From: Bagarius yarrelli
Taxonomy: Eukaryota; Chordata; Actinopteri; Siluriformes; Sisoridae
Length of the DNA stretch: 64,000 nucleotides
Assembly (NCBI GenBank): GCA_005784505.1
Contig: VCAZ01000050.1
Location: 1,426,001-1,490,000, forward strand
Reading direction: 5' to 3'
Under the pieces are notes generated by a model. The model saw nothing but the letters and a program-made list of their open reading frames with translations, ran no database searches and was not told the DNA's origin. Below are positions 13,201 through 24,900 of this stretch, piece by piece. The first letter of the stretch is position 1. The number at the start of each line of letters is the position of its first letter. The translations under genes were made by a program, and so were the position numbers.

Positions 13201-16200
13201 TTTGAACCCAAAGATAAACAGTTTTTTTTTTCAATATAAAATACACATATTTACTTTACACCAAATTGCACCAAATGAATTAATCTATTCATAATTTATC
13301 ATTCAAATCTTTCCCTTTTTTCTTTTTCAGTGTTTGCCAGGTTATCATGGCGTAAACTGCTCCAGTGAGATCAATGAGTGCCTTTCTCAGCCCTGCCAGA
13401 ACGGGGGCATCTGCATCGACCTCGTCAATGCCTACAAATGCTCCTGTCCCAGAGGAACCCAAGGTTAGTTACCTCATCTGTCAATCTTTCTTCCTGCACT
13501 TCACTAATTAACAGACAGTAGTAAGTGAGACTTTTTCTCTGAGATTGATTTTTCCTTGGTGAGTAAAGGCCATGAATTTAATTGCATTCTAGAGGTTCGG
13601 AAAAAACAATATACATGCATCAATCCAATTTTTCCAGGTTTATTATGCTTGATATTTCAAAGCTTCGAGTATTAGCAGCAGATGTCGATTTTATACCTAA
13701 CACTCTCTAAATCATCTTTCAGGTGTTTACTGTGAAATCAACATTGATGACTGCACACCTTTTACGGACCCCGTGACCCTGGAGCCAAAGTGCTTTAACC
13801 AGGGACGTTGCGTAGACCGTGTCGGTGGCTACCACTGCGAGTGCCCACCTGGCTACGTAGGAGAGCGCTGTGAGGGAGATGTCAACGAGTGTTTGTCTAA
13901 CCCCTGTGACCCTCGCGGCACACACAGTTGCATCCAGCTTACCAACAATTACCGTTGCGAGTGTCGCACTGGATACACAGGTGAGATAGTTATTGTATTC
14001 TCTTTACAATAACTACAATAACTAATCTTTCTTCTTTCTACGTCTTTGGGTAATACATTATAATTTATCATTAAGCTTGGTCATTAATTAGTTTTTATTT
14101 TTAATGATACTATGGAGTTAAATAATGACTAGCTAACAAATGTAGTCTCGTGTATGTTTATTGATAGGTCAACGTTGTGATACTGTATTTGATGGATGTA
14201 AGGGCAAACCGTGTCAAAATGGAGGGACTTGCGCTGTAGCCAGTAACACTCCTTATGGCTTTATTTGTAAATGTCCACCAGTAAGTGACAAATTTATACA
14301 ATTCCTATCTTTTGACAAAAGACTTGCACTAATATCGAAGATCACATGAATTTACTATAATTTGCTGAGCACCAGCACAAACCCATCTCTCTTTTTCAGG
14401 GCTTCACTGGTTCAACCTGCGAGTATGATGCTCATTCATGTGGCAGCCTTCACTGTCATAACGGTGGCACCTGCATCTCAGGCCAGAAAGCCCCACTGTG
14501 TCTGTGCCCACCAGGCTTTAGTGGCCCTGAGTGTCAGCACGCATCCAACGGATATTGTGCATCCAAGCCCTGCTACAATGGCGGCACTTGCAAAACTACA
14601 GCAGAGGCACCTTACTTTCACTGTGTATGCCCAAAAACCTTCAATGGCCTGTTGTGCCACATTCTGGACTACAAATTCTCCGGTGGTATCGGCCATGATA
14701 TTACTCCGCCGCAAGTGGTGGCCAGCTGCCCGGTGGCTGACTGCGCATCTAAAAAGAGCAACACTTTTTGTGACAGCACCTGCAACAGTTATGAGTGCGA
14801 ATGGGATGGCGGTGACTGCTCACTTAACTTCCATGATCCGTGGAAGAACTGCTCGGCTGCACTGCAGTGCTGGCGCTACTTTAACAATGGTGTCTGTGAC
14901 AAACAGTGTCACAATTCTGGCTGCCTCTTTGATGGTTTCGACTGCCAGACAAGCAGTGGGGAGTGCAAGTGAGTTTCAGACATCTGAATTTAATTGGTAT
15001 ACACTAGTCAGAGAGAGAGAGAAGACTTTATTTTATTTGGTTTAATAATTGGACTAATTCTACACCATGTTTATACAGACCAGGGTCCATAAATCTAATG
15101 TTTATTTTCTGATGTGTCTCACTATCTTTCAGCCCTCTGTATGATCAGTATTGTAAAGACCACTACGCTGATGGTCACTGTGATCAGGGCTGCAACAACG
15201 CAGAGTGTGATTGGGATGGACTGGACTGTGCCGAAAACATGCCAGAAAAGCGTGCGGAAGGTCATTTGGTGCTAGTGGTACAGTTGCCACCTGAGCAGCT
15301 GCGCAACAATTCATCAACTTTCCTACGCGAACTGAGCCGAGTTCTACACACCAACGTGGTGTTTCGGCTGGATTTCAAAGGCGAGCTAATGATTTACCCG
15401 TATTCTGGCAGTACGAACGAGCTCAAGAAGCACAACATCAAGCGTTCACTGGACTCATGGCCCGACGCCTTCGGATCAGGCCCTCATGACCAAGACCACA
15501 CACAGGTCAAGAGGTAAGTGAGTCAGTGAGCTTGCATGCAGTTGGCCTGTGAACAGTAAATAAAAACAGTTACTGACCTTATAGCATGTTCTGTTGTCTC
15601 TCTAGCTCAGTGGTGCATCTAGAGATTGATAACCGTCAGTGCTATCAGCAGTCAACCGAGTGCTTCCAGAGTGCTACTGACGTTGCTGCTTTCTTGGGAG
15701 CTCTTGCCTCCAGTGGCAACCTAAACATGCCATACATCAAGGCTGTCAGTAGTGAGTATTAAACCTTAGTACATAAGCCTTTAGTAGTAAGTGTAAAACA
15801 TTTATCTTTCTGGCATTTGGCAGATGCTGTCATAGAAGGTGGTAGCGCAGTGGTTAAGGTGTTGGACTGCTAACCGCTAAATTAGGTTTTGATTCCCAGA
15901 ACCATCAACCTGCAACTGCTGGGCCCCTGAGAAAGGCTCTTAACTCCTTAATGCTCAGTTGTATAAAAGAGATAAAGTCTCTCTGGGTAAGGGCGTCTCC
16001 CAAATGCTGTTAAGGTAAATGTACAAAGTGACGTACGTTTATCTCATTTCTATTTAACTGAGCAGTTGAGGGTTAAGGGACTTGCTCAGTAGTGGCAGGT
16101 TGATGCTGCTGGGAATTAAACCCATGATCTTTTCATCAGCAGTTTATTTTAGAGCTTTTAACAATGAATATCGCCTCGAAGCTGATTTACAGAACATAAT

Positions 16201-18560
16201 TAAGAATACAAAATTCCACAATTAATGTTAGAAATAAAAATCAAAAAATGTAAAGTAATTAAAAGTTCTAGTAAGAATGCCTGGGGTGATCGGAGCAAGG
16301 AAAAACCTTTCTTAGATTGTATGAGAAAGAAACATTGAGAGGAACCAGACTCAAAAGGGAACCCATCCTCTTTAGGCTGACACTTTACGCACGCAAGAGT
16401 GTGTTTTATAAATTATTTCACACACCGGGTAGTTTTTTTTTCTATAGCCACTTTAGCTTATAGTTTTTATCACATTGCTGGTAAAAAAAATATAGGAGAA
16501 TTGCAATATCAAGAGTTTTCTTTCCTTTTAACAACAAGAAAAAAAATCTATTCTAAGGATGAACAGAAAATATTCAGTTGCATAATTAACAGAAACAACC
16601 ATACAAAGGCAGTGACACATGTACATGCACACACTCTATAGCTTACACAAAAGCTTCATGTGCTTGATATCCCTAAAATCCATGTTAATGACCACTCATT
16701 TGCTCTAATAACCACAGCAACAATGCTCTTGGCTCAACCAATAACAATCATCCCAATTTTACACACACGCACAAACTCGACACGGCAGGGATTACATTCA
16801 TTCTTTGAAGTTTTTCTTATTCTGTACTCAAACAATAAATCAAACAGACTCACACTTAAGATGAACTAAACACAATCAATGTTGCAGTCGGAGCGCAAAT
16901 CTACCTGCTTCATCCATCAAAGTGGCTAATTGCCTTAAATCAAACTCCCCATCAACAGATCTGTTTCTTAAATATCTCACACACTTATACACACTTACTC
17001 ACATACATACATATATATTTATTTAGACACACACACACACCTCAGTGTGGCCTAAGCATAAAAAGAAACAGGCTGCTGCAACCGTCACCTTTCTGAATGT
17101 AACACCAAGCCTTAGCGCATCTCCAAGGGTTTATGTTAGGAGAGTTTATCATTTCAAAATCTTTAGCAAAGACAGAGAGAGGGGTAGGGAAAAAAAGAGA
17201 AGTGGAGGAAAATTGATCGGGAGTGTGCTAGAAGTTGGGAGTCTTTGTTATCTTGAAAATCCTAATAAATCCTTCGTCTTTACAGCTTAAAGCGTGTGCA
17301 GTAATTTGAAGTTCATTAATCCCTCCCTTTTTCCCCTTAAAGAAGAAGTGGTAAAGTTGTCTCCTGGTACCCTGAGCTGAGGAGATGTGAAAGGAGGTGT
17401 TCATTCTCTCTTTTTTTTTTAAATTCCTTGTCTTCCTATTTGCTAGCACCTCTTTTTCATGAAAAAAATGGTTAGCAATTCTGATTATTCCTGAATGGCA
17501 TACGCACACTTAGCAAGCGTACGCCACAAATCTGGCTCCTCTGGCTGTGTCGGCATCTTTTTTCGAGTACCGGGATTGTTTTTGTACAAGGATGTGTTTG
17601 ACATCTTCACACACTGTCCCACTATCGGCTGACATGTCTTTTCTTCTTTCAGGTGAGAATGACCAAAAGCCCTTATACCTTTACCCGTTGTACGTGGTCC
17701 TCGTTGGTCTGGCATTGCTGGCCTTCGTGGTCGTGGGCATGGTGGCTTCCCGTAAGCGCAGACGAGAACACGGCCAGCTTTGGTTCCCGGACGGCTTTAA
17801 AACCAGCGAGCCTAGCAAGAAAAAGCGGCGGGAGCCTGTTGGAGAAGACTCCGTCGGCTTAAAGTAAGTACTGGGTTTTTTTGATGAAGGTGCAACTACA
17901 GAAAAATAGGATATTATACCTTACTCATGGTACATTATAATAGAAAGAATTATTTACATCATATTTCCAGAAATAACAAGATGGGTTTTAAGCTAGTAGC
18001 TGGTTTCTGTTGGTGGTTCAGAGGCAAGATGGACTTTGGTCACAGCAACACTTCTGAATTTTTCTGTTCTTATAGGCCACTGAAGAACTCTGATATTTCA
18101 CTAATGGATGACAATCAGAACGAATGGGGGGAGGAAGAGCCAGCAGACACCAAGCGCTTCAGGGTAACACACTATTATGCACACTATTAACCTGAAAACA
18201 CGATTTTATGATAGGACTTATAATAATAACCTGGAACTACCTTGATGCATTTATTTTTTATGTTGTATAGATTTAAAGTAACCAGAATATTTATTTATAA
18301 TTTAATATATAATATTGTCTGATGTAAAATAACCCTATGGTATTTTTACATTTTAGCCTTTTTGCATTAGCATGAGGATGTGCATTTTGGATTGTTTTTG
18401 CTAAATGTTGTAATTGTAAAGACTCAGGTTTATGTGCAGGAAATAATAAAGCTTACAATGCAGTTGTTTGGCGTTTCTTTAGAACATATTGTTTAATTAA
18501 CCGTGAATATGGATTTTAGACACACAATTATAGCTTTTGTGTGTGTGTGTTTGTGTGTGT

Positions 18561-18596
<36 letters not shown>

Positions 18597-18862
18597 CATT
18601 AGTTTGAGGAGCCGGCAATGTTGAATCTGGATGACCAACAGGACCATCGGAAATGGACTCAGCAGCACCTGGACGCAGCCGACCTGCGGATCCCCTCCAT
18701 AGCCCCCACACCTCCTCAAGGCGAGAACGAGAATGACTGCATGGACGTCAATGTCAGAGGACCAGGTGAGGCTACTATAATAGTCAAAATACTTAATTGT
18801 ATTTAATACATTATGGTATTAAACAAAGCAGATTTTTAACAAATTTACCTTTGGATTAAATG

Positions 18863-18902
<40 letters not shown>

Positions 18903-21900
18903 TGATTATAGGTTAATCAATTATCTATGAACCCTTTCCGATCATCTCTTTCTAGTATATGTCACATATTTTTAAAATATTAATACTAAAAATTATCTAA
19001 TGCCCATTGATATAAGATATACCAGACAAAGTAAACCTGAATTCATTTAATTAGTAATTAAGGTATTAAATGCCTCAAGTTATTGGACGGTTAAACTTTT
19101 TGTTAGAAAATTTATCTTGATTAAAACTTGGTTCAGTGGAATACGTTTTTCATCTTTACTCTTCTGAAGCACTTCTATATTAAAAATGATAATAATGATA
19201 ATAACAAAAAAATAATATGTAATAATAATATTTCATACCTTAAAGTCAGTGTGTGTCAGTGAAGTATTGACTGAAATACAGGGTTGCCAACGGTACTAAA
19301 GGACAAGTTATCCTGCTTACTTCCAGTTCATTGTGAAATACATCCTGCATTACTTTCAGAGCTTTGTAAAAGTTTCCAAAACACATGCAAACACATGCAT
19401 GTTACGAAGATGAATGATGTAGAAAGTTCTGGATTTATTTTACAAGCAACAGCCAGATTCCAGAACAGGAAGCTAAATATGACTGTAATAAAACAGAATA
19501 GGATTTTATTGTAGGATAATAATCAGTGCAGGAATGGTGTGGTGTGATTATTGTCTTGAAGTTTATTCATTTTTTACAACAGCAATGTATTTGTGTTTTT
19601 CTTCTTCTACAAGGCTAAATTATTCATAACTTTACCTAACTTTTTTAATAAATTAAATATTGACATTTAATTCTGTGAAATGCCTTCAAAAAACAAGTTT
19701 AACTCACTTACCATTGACACTTTCTTTTTTTCTCCTAACTTTTAATCAGGGGAAAAAAAGTGCGATAGCATGAAATCCCTTCTTAGACTGCCTCGTAGTG
19801 GAACTTTTATATGATTCCAGTAACTTTTAAAAATAATCGACACTGCATATATAAGAAACATCAAATTAAAAAGAACTTAAAGCTTTTGAACCTTGTATTC
19901 AATGGGTTTTTCCAAATTAAACACAGCATACAAATTACGATACACTATATTGTAACTATATAATTCCCATACATACGACCCCATAACAAACCCCCAAAGC
20001 TCCAATCCATAGTGAAACAAATAATCCATAAGTAGAATCGAACAGAATTCTGTCCTGTTATGCCCAAATGAAGAGGAAAGCTACCCTAACGCTTTTTTAA
20101 CGAAATTAAATTTCAACTTGTCTTTAATCCACATCAGGTGGTGTAGAATCCTTTCATTTCAAAGTTTTTTTTATAGCCCCTAGTAAAGCTAGCCTGACAA
20201 ATCTGAGGTTAACCTTTTGTTGATCAATTGGTGTGGTGTCCCCTAAAAGGACAGGTTCTCTAGGCATATTAGAACCCAAAACTATGGCACTGATCTCTCA
20301 GACCTCCAAAATCCAATACTTCCAAATCCGGACAGGACCATGGCATATGTAGGAGAGTCGCTATATCTGTTTTACATCTAGGACAAAACTCTAAGTAGGA
20401 ATCATTTAAAATTTTAACTGTAGTTATATGCAATTAATAAAAATATGTATTTTTGAAGAATTACCATCGTTGTCAAGACCTAATGAGCAAATTCAATTAT
20501 CTGACAATCAGCAGCAAATTTAATGACAGTTAAATCTCAGGTCTTTTTTAGCAAAAATCCATTTTGTATGCTTTTTTTTCAGAAGGGGATGGGCATAAAG
20601 ATTTTTTGTATTCTTTATGCCCATCCCCTTCTGTTGGCATCCTGGCTATCTTCTTACCTTCAATACTGGAATACCTATACTTTAATACTGGAATAGATAC
20701 CTTCTGCCTTGAAAAATAGTAAATGACTGGATGTTTTTTTCCTTTTCAGAGTAGCTATTTTAGTGATTTCTATCAGAATATAAAAAGACGAAGCATTCTT
20801 AAAAAAATCAATCAGCCGCTTTAATATACAGGCCCCATCGGGAGGAGAGATCTACTTCAAAGACTCACTGAAAGCTTTAAGCCTTAGGGAGTGTGCCAAA
20901 GAGAACCCCTCGCTCCCTCTATGATACCTGCTATCTTTTTACACGTGCCAATTAAACATAAGCTGTAATAGACTCATGATTTTATCAACTGTCAGGAAAA
21001 AAATGATTAAAAAAATTGAAAACGATTTGTTTTTTTCAAACATCTTTTTCTCCCTTTACTCTTTGAATCAATGTGCTAGAATTGACGAAATCAGGATAGA
21101 TTTGGGAATAGCTGTTCTTTTGAAGAAAAGAAGGCCCTGTTGAAGACGGCATGTCAAGCCTCTTCTTAGAGATGATAATGCGCCCTTATACCAGCCATGA
21201 AGTTTTCGAGCGCCTAGCCCACTCCCTTAAGCTCAGTAGAAAAAAAAAACTCTGCTTGATTAGAATCTGTTATCGAAGAGATCTGGGGGATGATTGGCAG
21301 AGGCAAACACGTCAAATCCGCTTTCGATTTGTTTGTTACTTTGCAGTAATCTTTCCGTCACTTTGAAGAATGATGAGAGTAGGCTATGCCCCCAGACTCC
21401 CCCTTAGACTACATTTATACTGCATGTCTTAATGCCCAATTCCGTTTTTTTTTTTGACGATTCGCTTTCATCTTATTTATAAAATTGACCCGTATTCGAT
21501 ATCTGCAGTACACTATACACAGCAAAGCAACCCGAAATAGACGTACTGACCAGAAAAATAAGTAAATTTTGCTACTACCACTCCTGTTGTTGTGATCGTT
21601 AGCGACGCTTAAAACTGCGTTCTTCTATTTTCTTTGAGATGGGTTCAAATACAGATTTGTTTCTGTAACAACATTGTTTTTCTGAAAATATTAGAATTCA
21701 TATGCTTTTTTCCTGCTTACACGATGGTGGGTCATACACGATGGTGGGTCACGTGCACTTTATGTTTGCACACATACACTTTATGTTTGTCCTGTTCAGT
21801 AGCTCTTTGTTGTTTGTTGTGTGTAATTTTTTGTTTTGTGTAGCACCATGGGGTCCTGAAAAAAAATGTTGTTTCGTTTCACTGTGTACTGCATCTTCTA

Positions 21901-24900
21901 AATATGGTTAAAATGACAATAAAGCTACTTGAACTTGAACTTGAACTTGATACATAAGATGTAAATGGGGCCTCAGAGGTTATAATATCAGTATCACTTT
22001 AAAAACATCAATTAATTAATTTCTAGCAACTTAGAGAATGTTACCAGGACGTTTTCTTTATTCAGCAGCTTAGACTTTTTTTGTTTAAAAAAACCCACAT
22101 TTTATTTTGGATGATTCACAGTTGTAATTTTGAAGTAATTTTGTAGAAATGTTTACATAATATTACATAACAACATTCAGGAAACTTAATTTACAAACGT
22201 TTGTACATCTAATCCTAATAAATGCTCAGACAAAAAATCAGAAATTTTTGGAAAAGTTTCTTTACAAGCCAACGGATGGCAGCACAAGTCACAGGCAGTA
22301 CAGAATTGCTTAAAACACTTTGATGACATTGATTAGGTTTAAACCTATGCATCATTCCTTCCCCGTTCTCTTTTTCACAGATGGGTTCACTCCTCTAATG
22401 ATTGCTTCGTGTAGCGGAGGAGGCTTGGAAACCGGCAACAGCGAGGAAGAGGAGGACGCCTCTGCCAATGTCATAAATGACTTCATCTATCAGGGTGCTA
22501 ACTTGCACAATCAGACCGACCGCACAGGTGAAACCGCCCTGCATTTGGCTGCCCGTTATGCCCGTTCTGATGCCGCGAAGAGACTGCTAGAAGCCAGTGC
22601 AGATGCCAACATCCAAGACAACATGGGCCGAACTCCACTACATGCTGCGGTGGCTTCAGATGCACAAGGGGTCTTTCAGGTGTATAATCAATTCTGATTT
22701 GATTTGAAAGTATAGTTGGTTTATTATATTGTTGCAAACTATCTATAGCCAAATCCAAACTTAATTACAGTGACAATTACATTTCACAAGCTGAACAACA
22801 TCACTAATCCAACTCGGTGTTAAACAGTAGCTGTCAGGTGCTCTTTAGTAGTAATGGACCATGTTGATCTTATGGTTAATTTAGGTCTTATCTAGTGCTG
22901 GGCAGTATGAACAAAAATTTACAAAAACTATATTTTTAAGAATTATACCAGTTTTATGGGGGTTTTTTCAGACATGACCGGACATTACCTAGAGATGTAG
23001 TGAATTTTTTACCCGCGTGAATTTTTCTCATTGTTTTTTTAACGAAAGAAAGAAAAAGACTGAAAATACAAACTGAAAAATGGCACCCCATCCCTGCGTT
23101 TAGCACTTATAACACTCTTGCTCTAGCCCCCATCAAAGCATTACTTAGAAAATGGTAATCATCTCTGTCTCAATTTAGATTTTTATTTTTATTAATACAT
23201 TCTTTTTACAGATTTTGATACGGAATCGTGCAACGGATCTTGATGCGCGCATGCATGACGGCACTACTCCTCTAATCCTGGCTGCAAGACTGGCTGTAGA
23301 AGGCATGGTGGAGGAACTGATCAACTGCCATGCTGACGTCAATGCTATTGATGATTTCGGTAATACTTATTCACTGTTGTGTAGGAAGGTCTACTCTGTA
23401 TTAGACCGATGAATGTTTGTTTTCAGTTTTTGCTGGTGGAAAAGTTGAAGATTTGTTTGTGTCTTTTTTGCACCAGGAAAATCTGCACTTCACTGGGCTG
23501 CTGCTGTGAACAATGTGGACGCAGCTGTGGTACTGCTTAAGAACGGAGCCAATAAAGACATGCAGAACAACAAGGTACAGAATAGTTTAGATGTGAAGTG
23601 AAGTTTAATAAGCTGTAAATATTTTAACTGTTTTGAAGTTGCCAATCCCAAATCACACGCTAAGTAGAAACTGCTACTACAGAAGTTGCCAGAGTGTATT
23701 ATTTTCAATTCCTTTAAGTGATATTGATATTATTTACTAATTAAAGGTTTAACCTGAATTTCTTCCACACTACAGGAAGAAACCCCTTTGTTTCTGGCTG
23801 CCAGGGAAGGCAGCTACGAGACAGCAAAAGTGCTGCTGGACCACTTCGCTAACCGCGAGATCACTGACCACATGGACCGGCTGCCACGTGACATTGCTCA
23901 GGAACGGATGCACCATGACATTGTGCGCCTCATGGATGAGTACAACCTGGTGCGCAGCCCGCCTATGACCAGTGCTACTATTGGTTCCACCCTCTCACCT
24001 CCACTGTGCTCGCCTAATGCCTATCTGAGCAGCATGAAGCCCTCCATCCAGAGCAAGAAGGTCAGAAAGCCTGGTGCCAAGGGCATTGCTTGCAAGGATG
24101 CGAAAGACCTGAAGGCCAAGAAAAAGAAGGCGCAGGATGGTAAAGGAAGCTTGTTGGACAGTTCGGCAGTGCTCTCGCCAGTCGATTCCCTCGAGTCGCC
24201 TCATGGTTACATTTCAGATGTTGCCTCGCCTCCCTTGATGCCCTCTCCCTACCAGCAGTCCCCGTCTGTGCCACTAAACCACCTGCAGGCTGTTCCAGAT
24301 CATGTGGGAGTTAGTCACCTGAGTATGGCTGGAAAACAGGAGCTGGCACGCTTGCAGTTTGATCCCTTACCCCCACGTCTCACACACTTGCCCGTAGGTG
24401 GATCAAATGGATCAACAGCTATGAATGGTCAGTGCGATTGGATGAACAGAATGCATGCTAGTCTGGGGCAACAGAGTCAGTTTGGTGCCATGAGAAGCAT
24501 GCCAAACCAGGGTGGCATGTGCCAACCCAGCCAGCATACCTTGATGACATCACTTCACAACGGCATTCCTGCCAACGCCCTACCACAAATGATAAACTAC
24601 CAGAGCTTGTCGAACCCCCACCTGGCTGCACAGTCACACATTCTACAGCCACAGCAGTTGCAACCCAACCTACAGCAGCAGCCCAGCATCCAGTTGCAGC
24701 ATCAAAACTCGAACCCAAATCAAAACCTTAGCAGCAGCCAAAACTTCATCAGCAACGAGCAAAGCACAGGAAGCAGCGTCCCCATCCATACAATCCTCCC
24801 CCAGGAGACGCAGCTCCTTAACGCTCAGACGCTGGCTCCCGGCATGGCCAGCACACAGTTCCTCACACCCCCGTCACAGCACAGCTATTCCGGTGGCTTA

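Larger units (their letters stand above)
1227..14656 (+). other. notch1: Notch1 EGF-repeat region (end of EGF1 to EGF36)
   Basis: Twenty-three exons encode the end of EGF1 and about 35 further EGF repeats, with the usual six-cysteine spacing and many calcium-binding DxNEC or DIDEC starts. The ligand-binding pair EGF11-12 lies on 3698-4458: EGF12 reads DVNEC...CQNDATC, keeping the O-fucose Thr before the third cysteine. EGF8 (CQNGGTC), EGF6 (CHYGGTC) and EGF9 (CHPGSTC) keep theirs too. The Abruptex-type repeats lie about 9808-12783. Most introns are phase 1 and break the repeats at a glycine codon, as in other NOTCH1 genes. Confidence 0.93.

Noticed and set aside
14362..15045. Long frame MLSTSTNPSLFF... 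overlapping the LNR exon
   Set aside because: It is an alternative frame of the notch1 exon 14400-14968, where the EGF/LNR frame is unmistakable.
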